NCBI RefSeq assembly: GCF_000372865.1
Contig: NZ_KB889965.1
Location: 3,021,450-3,085,449 of the forward strand
Length of the DNA stretch: 64,000 nucleotides
DNA from: Methylosarcina fibrata AML-C10
Lineage (GTDB): Bacteria > Pseudomonadota > Gammaproteobacteria > Methylococcales > Methylomonadaceae
Reading direction: 5' to 3'
Made by a program: the position numbers and the translations under genes. This document shows positions 26,928-35,672 of the stretch, piece by piece. The notes beneath the pieces were generated by a model. The model was not told the origin of the DNA. It searched no databases and was given only the letters and a program-made list of their open reading frames with translations. Position 1 is the first letter of the stretch, and every line of letters begins with the position of its first letter.

Positions 26928-28121
26928 TCAAATTTCTCCTGCCTGGATGCCTGCCTTGACCAATCGCTTCACCCAGGCGCCGCGTTTGCCATGGGTGCCG
27001 AGCGACTTGACTAAACCGGCTTGAAATTCGGCTTCTCGCCCGGCTTGGGCCATGGCTTCGGCCAAGTCTTTCACTGCTTGCAAGGCCTGGTCATAGGCAT
27101 GGCCGGTACCTCGTTGCAAGGTTTGGTCGATGTCCGCCCAAACCCTGTCCGCATGAGCCGCCAAACGTTCCAGTTGTTGTTTGCGCTCGGCACGGCGCTT
27201 GGCTTCCTCGGCTGCACGCCTCTGCCGTTCGATCTCGAGACGCTGGGCCCTTGCCCTTTCCCGGCCGGCATCGATTTCGGCCACCGTGCGACGCGAAGAG
27301 AATGGCAGGTGGGATGAGCGTTCCCGTTGCCAGGCCAGATAACGTTGCCGCAATGCTCGCTCCGCTTCCAGGCTGCGTCCTTCCAACAGCAAACGCATCG
27401 TTGCTTGCATAGTCTCCTGGGTTTGCAACGCAAGCCAGTCGCCCAGATCCGAATTGACGGTATCACGATCGAGCAACGCAGGACTGGCGCCGGCCGCGGC
27501 GGCCAGCCAGTCGGGATTGATCTCAAGAAATTCCGTCAAGGCGGTCTGTGCAGGGGTCAATATTTGCAAGCCCGCCGGAACGGGCGGCTCGATATCGTCG
27601 TCGCCCAATTCTTCATTACCCAGCCGCGCCAGCCAGCCTATATAAAGAGGCCGGGTATCGCCCCGCAATAACTCGTCCCGCAACGGCAATAAACTGCTTA
27701 TCCAGCCCGGGCCGTCATCGTGATTCCAAAAACGTTCGAACTCGCCCGAATCGTCGTTAAAGCCCCAATACACTATCCAATGATCGACCGTGGACGTTGC
27801 CCCGAAAGCCTCGCTAAAGCCGGATTGCGTACCGCATCGCGATGGCTGAGTGAAGGGGGCCAGCACAGCCTTATCCCATGCCGAAAGGGGTAAACGCAAC
27901 ATTAAACTGCACGTTCCCCAATTGGCCGAATAAACGTGTGCATCGAAATAACGCCGCATCCAATCGAGGGGATCGCCTTTGAGATCGCCCCAATGGTATT
28001 CGTTGATGAAGCTGGTCGCCGTGATGGTCGCGCGGGAAGAACGGCTCCGCAGTTCCGCTTGTTGTTGTGGGGTGAGCGGCCGGTCGACCGCTCTGAATTC
28101 GTAATATTGGTATTCACTCAT
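26928..28121 (-). CDS. Conserved-looking protein of unknown function with a charged helical region
   Basis: A 397-residue protein I cannot name with confidence. The first 180 residues are rich in Trp, Tyr and acidic groups (YQYYEFRAVDRPLT, FINEYHWGDLKGDP, WIVYWGFNDD). Residues of about 285-340 form a long Arg/Glu/Ala helix of coiled-coil type, and the end is basic (KRGAWVKRLVKAGIQ). It has no signal peptide or membrane segment. It converges on the IetAS-type pair across a 276-base gap that holds no clear gene. It could be an accessory gene of the same mobile patch. No motif gives a function. Confidence 0.75.
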   Translation of the reverse strand: MSEYQYYEFRAVDRPLTPQQQAELRSRSSRATITATSFINEYHWGDLKGDPLDWMRRYFDAHVYSANWGTCSLMLRLPLSAWDKAVLAPFTQPSRCGTQSGFSEAFGATSTVDHWIVYWGFNDDSGEFERFWNHDDGPGWISSLLPLRDELLRGDTRPLYIGWLARLGNEELGDDDIEPPVPAGLQILTPAQTALTEFLEINPDWLAAAAGASPALLDRDTVNSDLGDWLALQTQETMQATMRLLLEGRSLEAERALRQRYLAWQRERSSHLPFSSRRTVAEIDAGRERARAQRLEIERQRRAAEEAKRRAERKQQLERLAAHADRVWADIDQTLQRGTGHAYDQALQAVKDLAEAMAQAGREAEFQAGLVKSLGTHGKRGAWVKRLVKAGIQAGEI

Positions 28122-28328
28122 AAGATGTCATCAAGCAATGGCCTGCCCGATTCTGCGCATTCCCGAGATTTGGCTTTCAAAACAATTGATCACCCAACGG
28201 CATTCGGCATTAAGCGTTTTTTATTTTTTCTGAGTCAATCAATTTCATCAAATTCCTGTTTAAGCTTTTGAGAGTGTTCCCTACCGGAAAAAACAGTTCT
28301 CGCTCGTCCCGTTGCGCTATTCAGCCTG

Positions 28329-29711
28329 TCAAAAATCCAGACGGGTTCTGAAGCCCACTACCCAGGCATCCTTCGGACCCGGCAGATTCACGGCCGGAAA
28401 AGGGCCCAGAGCGGGCAGGCCCGCTTCGGTCAGGGCGGAATTGATGTACTGAACGTCCGCGGTCACTTGCAGCCAGGGCGTCACCGCGGCATTGTAAAAC
28501 GCTTCGAAGCCGGTTTCGTCGTGAATTCCCAGCCGGTTGAGCACGGCTTCGTTGCTGGCGCCCAAAGCGTAACCGCCGACACCCCAGGTGTCATGAGACC
28601 GCCACGAGCCCACGCCGATACCTCCGAAGCCGAAAGCGACGTTCCATTTAACCGGGTTCGGATGGCCGTCCGAGACGCCGGCACGCAGGAACGGCCCCCA
28701 GCCGCCTTTCGCATCGCCCTGAAGATACTGGTGAGCATTGTAAAAGAGAGCCCAGGTGTCGGCATTGGTTTTGATCGCCTCTCCCGCTGTCAGCAGCGAA
28801 GACAACTGCAACCGGGGATCGGCGCCGAAGTCCAGTTTTTTCCGGTCGAAACCATAAACGAAGCCGACCGTTTGCTTGCCGGGCAGGCCGGCCAGAGCAT
28901 GCTTGAATTGCCATTCGGTCAGAAAAGTCGTGCCGTGGTCCCGCTCGAAAGGATCATAGCCCGCCGTTTCCTCGGCATTGATCAATCCGATCTGTCCGCT
29001 AATGTTTCGGGTCGGCAGGAAGAGGGCGGAAACGCCCAGGGTCGTCAGCAAAGGCACGGCCGCGCCGATCACCGGCGAAATCCGCATGCCGACGTTCATG
29101 AAATGGGAACGGGAGCGCAAAGATCCCGCGAATTCGTTTCTATCGCCGTCCGCCATATTGAACAGGCCGAAGGCGATGCCGAACCGTTCCGACAAAAACT
29201 GGGCATAATTCAGTTCGGTCAGCGCCAGCACGTCCTGATTCGCATGCTTCGGCACCTGCGGCGACAGGGCATCGCCGTTGACCGGCATCAGGCTGCCGGG
29301 GCGAAGGCCGAGCGAATCGCCGACTCGCCCCTCCCCCCGCACCGTCAGAAAGCCGCCCGGCCAAAGCCCGGCTTTGCCGGTGTCAATCTTCAGCAGCATA
29401 TTGAACATCGCATCGCTTGCCGTTTCGCTCAAGCCGGGAAAGCGCTGGCTAACCCGGTTGCCGGGGAACCGGCTCAACAACGAACCGTCATATCCGCCCG
29501 AGGCCACGTGCTGGGTTACCTGAGTCGCCTCCAGATCCAGCGTGACGCCATGCTCGGCCATTTCGTTGCGGACCCCGCCCCAATCGCCGGACAATTTGGG
29601 CCGCGAGAAAAGATCTCCGGAATAGATCCCCTCGCTCGAAATATCGGCGGCCTGCGCGCCGTGACCGAACGCCAGCGTGGCCAATATCGCCATGGGTATC
29701 ATCGTACGCAT
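28329..29711 (-). CDS. OprB-family carbohydrate-selective porin
   Basis: A 460-residue outer membrane protein. A signal peptide (about 22 residues) is followed by the OprB start pattern LSGDWGGVRNEMAEHGVTLDLE, and the final residues VVGFRTRLDF end in an aromatic residue as in beta-barrels. OprB porins pass sugars and similar small solutes. The open frame continues upstream to 29906, but the ATG at 29711 gives the signal peptide. A conserved dyad box with a -10-like hexamer lies about 220-245 bases upstream, so it may belong to the shared regulon described for this window. Confidence 0.9.
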   Translation of the reverse strand: MRTMIPMAILATLAFGHGAQAADISSEGIYSGDLFSRPKLSGDWGGVRNEMAEHGVTLDLEATQVTQHVASGGYDGSLLSRFPGNRVSQRFPGLSETASDAMFNMLLKIDTGKAGLWPGGFLTVRGEGRVGDSLGLRPGSLMPVNGDALSPQVPKHANQDVLALTELNYAQFLSERFGIAFGLFNMADGDRNEFAGSLRSRSHFMNVGMRISPVIGAAVPLLTTLGVSALFLPTRNISGQIGLINAEETAGYDPFERDHGTTFLTEWQFKHALAGLPGKQTVGFVYGFDRKKLDFGADPRLQLSSLLTAGEAIKTNADTWALFYNAHQYLQGDAKGGWGPFLRAGVSDGHPNPVKWNVAFGFGGIGVGSWRSHDTWGVGGYALGASNEAVLNRLGIHDETGFEAFYNAAVTPWLQVTADVQYINSALTEAGLPALGPFPAVNLPGPKDAWVVGFRTRLDF

Positions 29712-30175
29712 CGTCACGATCCGCTGATAGAACAGTTTTGTCCGTTGGTGAACGTTTAAAAAGACCCCGCTCCCAGGCGCGTCCTTGCATTGCCGGCGGC
29801 CTTTAAGCCGACCGTATCTGCCGGCAAATCGGCACAAACGCAGTCGAAGTTTCGTTCTCCATGAAGCCGTTTTCACGATCAATCGGGAAGGTCGGGTTTC
29901 AGTCAATTAATGACTTAAATTTTTCATGGTATATTACGGGCCACAACCATTCGTTCCTATTGGACCTTAGGCTAAGTTTATGCGAAGTTCGCACCGGACA
30001 AATCATACAGTCGCGTGTTCTCTTGGTAATTATCGTTTCGAAAGGAAGCTTGCAAGGCATAACAATTTGCCCATTGATTTTCCGAACAACGAAAATGGTA
30101 ATTCCATCCGTCAAGTCCCGTTCCGGTCCCGGTCGTTGGATTAAGCACTGATCGAGTAAAAGTAGAGGAATTCCG
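29712..30175. other. Divergent regulatory region between the porin and the sensor kinase genes
   Basis: A 464-base gap with no credible gene. It holds dyad box copy 1 and its -10 hexamer for the porin direction, and must also hold the promoter of the kinase-regulator operon on the plus strand. I could not define that second promoter. Confidence 0.6.
29931..29976 (-). promoter_or_regulatory. Dyad-box promoter, copy 1 (toward the OprB porin)
   Basis: The box occupies 29957-29976. Read toward the porin gene it is CTTAGCCTAAGGTCCAATAG. A -10-like TAATAT lies at 29936-29931, 20 bases after the box. The orientation and spacing match the five other copies. The leader to the porin ATG would be about 215 bases. 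Confidence 0.6.
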
Positions 30176-32035
30176 TTGAGCTGGCTTACGGTAATCTGGT
30201 CGATGGTCGCGGCATTCTCCCTGACCTTTGCCCTGCTGCATCTTTTCTTCTGGGCCAAGGAAATCAAGCCGCGGGCGAATTTATCCTTTGCGGCGGCCGC
30301 CTTCGCCGCTTCCGTTATCACTATCATGGAACTGATGGCGATGAAGACGGCGTCTCCCGAACAGATGGCGGCCCTTCTCCGCTGGGTCCACCTGCCTGTT
30401 CTCGTGCTGAGCGTGGGAATCATTTACTTCGTCCGCGGCTACCTGGCCTCGGGGCGGTGGTGGCTTGCCGTGACGGCCATCGGTTTGCGTTGTCTGGCGT
30501 TGATTCTGAGTCTGACCACCGGACAGAGCCTGTTTTTTAAGAAAGTCCTCGGCCTTAAGCGTATAACGGTTCTGGACGGCGAAACAGTCTCACTCCCTCT
30601 CGGCTCACTCAATCCGTGGTATTTCGTCGGTCCGCTCAGCGTCCTGGCGCTCGCCGCATTCGTTCTGGACGGCGCCTTCACCTTATGGCGGCGTGGAACA
30701 GACAGCGACCGCCGTCGAGCCGTCCTGTTCAGTGCGACCATTTTCTTCTTCCTGATAACGGCAGTCGGCCATACCTGGCTTGTCAACTCAGGCGCGATCG
30801 ATTCTCCCTATATCGCCGGCTTTTCCTTCGTGCCCATTCTTCTCGCGATGTTCTATGAGTTAAGCTGCGACATGCTGCATTCCGTGCAGCTTACCGACCA
30901 GTTGCGCTTGAGCGAAGCCGAATTGCGCAACAACAAGCAGCGGATGAAATTGGCGGCAAGAGCTGCGGATCTCAGGTTGTGGGAATGGGACATCGTGCGC
31001 GATCGCATCTGGAGCACCGATGGAATTCGAAGCCTGTACGGTCTTCTCCCCTACCAGGAAATCGGCCTGGATCATTTTCTGAACATGCTTTATGAAGAAG
31101 ACCGCGAACGGGTCCGGGGTGAAATAGCCCGAGCGCTCGCCAATAACGGCCATTACGAAAGCGAGTACCGCATCCGGATACCGGAAGGGCGATTACACTG
31201 GTTCAACTCCAGAGGCCGCGTCGAGTTCGGCGAAAATCATCAACCGCTCCGAATGCTGGGCGTCACCATCAACATTACCCGGCGCAAACAGGCAGAACTC
31301 GAGGCACAGCAGCTACGTCACGAAATGACCCACCTTTCGCGCGCCCTGCTGCTGGGCGAACTGTCCGGTTCGCTGGCGCACGAACTGAATCAGCCGTTGA
31401 CGTCCATCCTCAGCAACGCCCAGGCCGCGCAACGCTTTCTTGCCCGCGACCCGGCCGATCTGGCCGAAGTCCGGAATGTTCTCACCGACATCGTCGAGGA
31501 AGACCGGCGCGCCGCGGAGATCATCCGCCGCCTGCGCGCGCTGCTCAAGAAGGGCGAGGCTCAACGATCGGCCATCGATTTGAATAAAACGGTGCACGAC
31601 GTTCTGAAGCTTGTGCACAGCGACCTGGTGAATCACACGACGACCGTCCATCTCGCTCTCGATCCGACGCTTCCCTCCGTTCTGGCCGACCGCATACAAA
31701 TCCAGCAAGTGCTGCTCAACCTGGTCATGAACGCCTGCAAAGCAATGATTCAAACCGACGTGAAAGAACGTTGGCTGCTCATCGCCACGACCTGGAACAA
31801 CGCAGACAAAATCCATGTCTCCGTTGCCGACCAAGGACCGGGCATTCCCGCTGAAGACAGAAAAACCGTCTTTACGCCGTTTTTTACCACCAAGGCGAAC
31901 GGCATGGGCTTGGGGCTCTCCATTTGCCGCACCCTCATTGCCGCTCAAGGCGGAACCATCTGGGCCACGCAGAATCTTCCTCACGGCACCGTCTTTCACT
32001 TCACGCTGCCGATTTTTCCGGAAAAAAAGGCATGA
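30176..32035 (+). CDS. Membrane PAS sensor histidine kinase (FixL/TodS-like class)
   Basis: A 619-residue kinase. The first 240 residues contain about seven hydrophobic helices. Next comes a PAS fold (LRLWEWDIVRDRIWS...YRIRIPEGRLHWFNSRGRV). The phosphoacceptor His is in SLAHELNQPLTSILSNAQA, and the ATPase domain follows with NLVMNACKA, DQGPGIP and GMGLGLSICRTLI. The start is a TTG with AGAGGA 7 bases before it. The stop overlaps the ATG of the response regulator by 4 bases, so the two form one signalling pair. The stimulus is unknown: the 7-helix input is unlike FixL and no haem site is evident. Confidence 0.9.
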   Translation: MSWLTVIWSMVAAFSLTFALLHLFFWAKEIKPRANLSFAAAAFAASVITIMELMAMKTASPEQMAALLRWVHLPVLVLSVGIIYFVRGYLASGRWWLAVTAIGLRCLALILSLTTGQSLFFKKVLGLKRITVLDGETVSLPLGSLNPWYFVGPLSVLALAAFVLDGAFTLWRRGTDSDRRRAVLFSATIFFFLITAVGHTWLVNSGAIDSPYIAGFSFVPILLAMFYELSCDMLHSVQLTDQLRLSEAELRNNKQRMKLAARAADLRLWEWDIVRDRIWSTDGIRSLYGLLPYQEIGLDHFLNMLYEEDRERVRGEIARALANNGHYESEYRIRIPEGRLHWFNSRGRVEFGENHQPLRMLGVTINITRRKQAELEAQQLRHEMTHLSRALLLGELSGSLAHELNQPLTSILSNAQAAQRFLARDPADLAEVRNVLTDIVEEDRRAAEIIRRLRALLKKGEAQRSAIDLNKTVHDVLKLVHSDLVNHTTTVHLALDPTLPSVLADRIQIQQVLLNLVMNACKAMIQTDVKERWLLIATTWNNADKIHVSVADQGPGIPAEDRKTVFTPFFTTKANGMGLGLSICRTLIAAQGGTIWATQNLPHGTVFHFTLPIFPEKKA

Positions 32036-32661
32036 AACCATCCGTTCCCACCGTCTTTGTCGTCGACGACGATTTCCTCATTTTGAAAGCTCTGACCCGT
32101 CTTTTCCGCTCCGTGGATATGGAGGCCGCCCCTTTCGCCTCGCCTAGGGAATTCCTTGACCAATTCGACCCCGGCGCACCCGGCTGCCTGGTGCTCGACC
32201 TCGAAATGCCGGGCTTCGGCGGCATCGAGCTGCAACAGGAACTGGCGGCTCTGGGCAGTGAATTACCGGTGATCTTTCTCACCGGTCACGGCAGTATTCC
32301 GGCCAGCGTACAAGCGATGAAACAAGGCGCCGTCGATTTTCTGACCAAACCGGTGCATGACGGCGACTTGCTTGAAGCGGTCCGGGCCGCCCTCGAAAAG
32401 GACCGTATGAACCGAAGGGCGCGCAACGAACTGGCCGAGATCCGGGAAAAACTGGCCCTGCTCACCCCGCGTGAACGGGAAGTGCTGAGCCATGTGGTTT
32501 CCGGCAGGCTCAACAAACAAATCGCCGCGGATCTTGGCACCGTCGAAAAAACGATCAAAGTCCACCGCGCCCATTTGATGAGCAAACTGGCGGTGCGCAC
32601 GGTGGCCGACCTGGTGCGTCTGGCGGAGCGCGCCGGCATTACGCCGGCTCACAAGAAGTAG
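32032..32661 (+). CDS. FixJ-type response regulator (receiver plus LuxR helix-turn-helix)
   Basis: A 209-residue transcription factor. The receiver has the acidic pocket VVDDD, the phospho-Asp in LVLDLEMPGFGG, FLTGHGSIP and a conserved Lys in FLTKPV. After a short linker comes a LuxR/FixJ helix-turn-helix (LTPREREVLSHVVSG...IAADLGTVEKTIKVHRAHLM). The open frame starts earlier, but the ATG at 32032 gives the standard N-terminus and overlaps the kinase stop. Regulators of this class activate by binding dyads centred near -40. The six dyad boxes in this window are therefore candidate targets, which is inference. Confidence 0.92.
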   Translation: MKPSVPTVFVVDDDFLILKALTRLFRSVDMEAAPFASPREFLDQFDPGAPGCLVLDLEMPGFGGIELQQELAALGSELPVIFLTGHGSIPASVQAMKQGAVDFLTKPVHDGDLLEAVRAALEKDRMNRRARNELAEIREKLALLTPREREVLSHVVSGRLNKQIAADLGTVEKTIKVHRAHLMSKLAVRTVADLVRLAERAGITPAHKK

Positions 32662-32684
32662 CAAACTGAAAGCAGGAAGCCTCC

Positions 32685-32716
32685 GAGCCGGTATTGATGG
32701 CCGCGCTGACCGGCTC
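32685..32716. terminator. Hairpin between convergent genes, probable bidirectional terminator
   Basis: An 8-bp perfect stem (gagccggt / accggctc) with a 16-base loop lies between the end of the response regulator gene and the end of the convergent 33-kb gene. The T-tract after it is weak (gatttatttg), so it may be inefficient. Confidence 0.5.
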
Positions 32717-32719
32717 GAT

Positions 32720-33739
32720 TTATTTGAAAGCATTGCGCAAGTTCGTCAGCCTGTCGACGATTGCCTTTTTCATTTGCTCTCGCCCGATCGCGTGCTTGAG
32801 GCTGCTGCCCATGCCGGCCACCTGGTCGGTAAAATTACGGTTCGCGTAGAAAATCAGCGAGCCGCTCCGGTAAGGCAGGCATGCGATGCTGAGCTGATTG
32901 GAGTTATAGGAATGGCCCACGTAAAACTGGCGGGACAGAATCACCTCGCCCATGTTCCCGGCGCTCATGATGACCCGATGCCCCAGAATGGCCGTGGGCC
33001 GCCCTTCCACCTTGCGGTTAAGCCAGAAAAACCGATCTTCGGCCCCTGCGGGCAACGCCGCCGGATAGTTGAGCCAGGCCCGGTAAAGCTCGGGAAAGTA
33101 ACGCGCCAGCACCTTGCCGGCCTTGGCCGCGTCCCTAAGTTCCGCCGCCGGATCGGCTTCGGTGCCGTTGCCCCGGTCATAGGCCGGGATTCCTTTCAAA
33201 CCGTTTTTGCGATAACCGGCCCAACGATCGAACAGAATCTTCCGATAGGCTGGCGCGGCCGCATCCGGTTTCCCGCCTCCGGCCTGCCGAAGGCTCTGGA
33301 ATTCTTCAAACGACAGATTGAATTGGCTTCCGGGCTTGGCCTCCAGAAAATCCCGGGCATCCTCATCCGATTTGAAAGCAAAGCCTTTGAACGCGTCCGC
33401 CGTTGCCTGATCCGGGAGCGTGCCTTGCGCGATCATATCGCCGTCGACCGTGGCCAGGCCTTTTTTACTGATGAACCGGATAATTTTGGACGGCGCAGCC
33501 GGCAGATACATGACCACGCCTGCCGCCAACTCGTTTTCTTTATCCTCCGCGACCTCGAAGGAAACGGTTTGCCCCTGCTCCAGACCGGCCAGTTCATTCT
33601 GTCCGATACCGAGTATCTTTCCTAATTCCTCCGTGTCCGGAAGCTCGGCGGCATGAAGCTCGATAACGCCGATCAGTCCCAGCGCAAGGGCGGCGCTTCG
33701 CCATTTTTTCGATACAGCGGTATGATTTGGATTGGGCAT
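32720..33739 (-). CDS. Exported protein of unknown function
   Basis: A 339-residue protein with an N-terminal signal peptide (hydrophobic core about residues 15-29, likely cut after HAA). I do not recognise the rest. It has several acidic and aromatic segments, such as DRWAGYRKNGLKGIPAYDRGNG and HSYNSNQLSIACLPYRSG, and no lipobox. It begins 9 bases after the preceding gene on the same strand (a SpoIIAA-like protein), so they are probably co-transcribed. It belongs to the cluster of envelope/stress genes around the two-component system. Confidence 0.75.
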   Translation of the reverse strand: MPNPNHTAVSKKWRSAALALGLIGVIELHAAELPDTEELGKILGIGQNELAGLEQGQTVSFEVAEDKENELAAGVVMYLPAAPSKIIRFISKKGLATVDGDMIAQGTLPDQATADAFKGFAFKSDEDARDFLEAKPGSQFNLSFEEFQSLRQAGGGKPDAAAPAYRKILFDRWAGYRKNGLKGIPAYDRGNGTEADPAAELRDAAKAGKVLARYFPELYRAWLNYPAALPAGAEDRFFWLNRKVEGRPTAILGHRVIMSAGNMGEVILSRQFYVGHSYNSNQLSIACLPYRSGSLIFYANRNFTDQVAGMGSSLKHAIGREQMKKAIVDRLTNLRNAFK

Positions 33740-33748
33740 GTTCTTAAT

Positions 33749-34135
33749 CTATTCAAGAAAAAGGGACTGAACGCTGCCTTCGGCTAACCAGACTTTCGCC
33801 TCGGCAAGCCGGGAGGCCGGAAAGAACTCGATAGCCGTTTTCCGTATCGGTTTTCCCATAAACATCAACGCGTCGTCTTTCCATTTCTCGTCCCCGACCA
33901 TGGCGATCCTGACGCGTTGCAGCTCGTCCTCCGATAAAAAGAACGTATCTTCCCAGCCGGGTTCCCGGCTCCAGCCCTGAAATCCGTCCAGCTCGATCAA
34001 TATCCGGAACCGGCCGAACCGTTCCAGACTCGACTCGCCCAGGCGTTGAAGCTTGTGAAAGTCGCCGACGGTAAGCTGCCCGCCGATTCGGATCCAGTGC
34101 TCGCTGTCAAGCGTTTTAATAGATTCAATGGTCAT
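33749..34135 (-). CDS. SpoIIAA-like (STAS-fold) protein
   Basis: A 128-residue protein resembling the SpoIIAA-like family (PF11964). It has WIRIGGQLTVGDFHKL at the N-terminus, FRILIELDGFQGWSREPGWED, and KWKDDALMFMGKPIRKTAIEFFPASRLAEAKVWL at the end. Family members have a STAS/CRAL-TRIO-like fold and often accompany stress genes. The open frame extends to 34447, but only the ATG at 34135 gives the family start. It is followed by the exported protein gene. Confidence 0.8.
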   Translation of the reverse strand: MTIESIKTLDSEHWIRIGGQLTVGDFHKLQRLGESSLERFGRFRILIELDGFQGWSREPGWEDTFFLSEDELQRVRIAMVGDEKWKDDALMFMGKPIRKTAIEFFPASRLAEAKVWLAEGSVQSLFLE

Positions 34136-34386
34136 CGCGGAATCTCTTGATTGATGAATGACAAAGGAGCAAAGCAGGCTTACTGGCGAAATCGCGGCAA
34201 GCGCCTCCTCCGGCTCCGCCGGTTTAACGGCGCAAGAAAAATCAACAGCTTGAAAGGCGGAAACCGGCTTGCACCCAGGGTCAATTTTCGGTAAAGCAAG
34301 CGGTTCATATACATCCTTCGCTAAGGATCGGGACGGGATGAGAGCGATGAAACATGCCCTCGTTCCGTTTCCGTCAACGCACTTCA

Positions 34387-35109
34387 CTAAGGGGTCGCCG
34401 CTCCGGTAGTCCATGAAGACAAACGTTCCGCGGTTTTCTCGCACCATTCGTCAATGGCGTGTTCGGCGTCGCCCCACTGCCATTGAAATCCGGTCGTGAA
34501 ACTGCCGCCGCCGATGCGCTTATCGGCAACCGCAGCCAACAAATCGCCAGAAACCGCATCGGTGATTTTTGCTTCCGCTTGAGCGCCTCCGACAAAAGGA
34601 AAGGTGCCCGAAGCCAGATACTTGAGATTGGCCAGCATGTGCGCTTGAGGAACGATCATCGATACGCTGCGCAGCACCGGCGTGGCCGTTTCGGCATCGG
34701 TCATCGCCACGGTCAATTTCATCGTTCCGGGAGCCGGATGATCGACGATTTCAAATTTCTTGCCGAGCTGCTCTCTGAGCTGTTGAGAAAAATAATTAAT
34801 CAGCATTTGCTGGTCGGCAGCCGAAACCGACGTGGAAGAACCGCCCCAAAAAGTCACCGGCTCGATCATGACCTTGCTGTAGCGGGTCCATTGTGCGGCC
34901 GGATTGATATAACGCAGGCTCGCCTGATCCTTACCGCCGGGGGTCAGTTGTCCGCAGACGTCGCTCAAAAGGCCGCAATTGGCCGAGGTCTGATCAATAG
35001 GCGCTTTCTGCGTCGTCGTACACGCATTCAACAGAACGGCGAAAGCCATCGCCGAAAAAGGAGCCCAGGCTGTCATTCCGAATTTTTCGGCAGTGTTATC
35101 ATTCTTCAT
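34387..35109 (-). CDS. DUF3313-family lipoprotein
   Basis: A 240-residue probable outer membrane lipoprotein with lipobox LLNAC. The pattern after it (YINPAAQWTRYSKVMIEPVTFWGG, YFSQQLREQLGKKFEIVDHPAPGTMKLTVAMTDAE, and ITDAVSGDLLAAVADKR) is that of the DUF3313 family. These proteins are of unknown function and frequent in environmental proteobacteria. It lies 70 bases after the orphan receiver gene on the same strand, so it may be in its transcript. Confidence 0.8.
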   Translation of the reverse strand: MKNDNTAEKFGMTAWAPFSAMAFAVLLNACTTTQKAPIDQTSANCGLLSDVCGQLTPGGKDQASLRYINPAAQWTRYSKVMIEPVTFWGGSSTSVSAADQQMLINYFSQQLREQLGKKFEIVDHPAPGTMKLTVAMTDAETATPVLRSVSMIVPQAHMLANLKYLASGTFPFVGGAQAEAKITDAVSGDLLAAVADKRIGGGSFTTGFQWQWGDAEHAIDEWCEKTAERLSSWTTGAATP

Positions 35110-35178
35110 CGTTTTTCTCCTTGAGTTTTGGTTTGCTTGTTGTAGCCAGAAAAACTTTAGGGGTAACGGTACGTCCGC

Positions 35179-35562
35179 TTACGGTTCAATCGGACGGATC
35201 GCCTTATCGATGGCGTCCAGCAATGCCTCGTCTTCCACGGGTTTCCGCAAAAATGCGGCAATGCCCCGGCTGACCGCGGCTTGATGGATTTCCTCGCGGT
35301 CGTCTCCGGTGATAACGATCACCGGCAGTTTCCGGTCGGACAGCGCCAGCCGATCCAGCACCGCAAGACCGTTCATCGGCATCATGTTCAGATCCAGCAC
35401 CAGGCAGTCCGGTGTGCCGTTTTCCAGAGACCGCAGGAAATCGACCCCAGTCGCAAAGGTTTTCGCGGCAAGTCCGGCGGAACGCAACAGCCGTTCCAAC
35501 CCCTTCAAGATCGTTTCTTCATCGTCAACGATGGCGATCACTGTCTTCCCACTGTTCGTCAT
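35179..35562 (-). CDS. Single-domain response regulator (receiver only)
   Basis: A 127-residue receiver of the FixJ type with no output domain: acidic pocket IVDDEE, phospho-Asp in LVLDLNMMPMNG, VITGDDRE and Lys in FLRKPVEDE. It may act as a phosphate sink or a connector for the nearby kinase at 30176-32035, or for the hybrid kinase at 7458-9977; this is inference. Dyad-box promoter copy 2 lies immediately upstream. Its -10 hexamer ends 6 bases before the ATG, which would give a leaderless mRNA. Confidence 0.9.
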   Translation of the reverse strand: MTNSGKTVIAIVDDEETILKGLERLLRSAGLAAKTFATGVDFLRSLENGTPDCLVLDLNMMPMNGLAVLDRLALSDRKLPVIVITGDDREEIHQAAVSRGIAAFLRKPVEDEALLDAIDKAIRPIEP

Positions 35563-35568
35563 GAACCT

Positions 35569-35614
35569 ACTTTATCGATTTCAGCCCGGCGGCGCTATTG
35601 GACCTTAGCCTAAT
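35569..35614 (-). promoter_or_regulatory. Dyad-box promoter, copy 2 (receiver gene)
   Basis: The box at 35595-35614 reads ATTAGGCTAAGGTCCAATAG toward the receiver gene. A -10-like TAAAGT at 35574-35569 follows after 20 bases. The start codon comes only 6 bases after the hexamer. This is the shortest distance among the six copies, and it makes promoter function here especially plausible. Confidence 0.65.
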
Positions 35615-35672
35615 ACCGGAACTTCGTTTTTCAGCAGGTCGGCTAAGTCATGCTGGCGAATGACCGTCCGGA

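Noticed and set aside
28467-29759. Long plus-strand open frame (430 codons) opposite the porin gene
   Set aside because: It is antisense to a clear OprB gene, has no ribosome site or recognisable domain, and arises from codon bias on the other strand.
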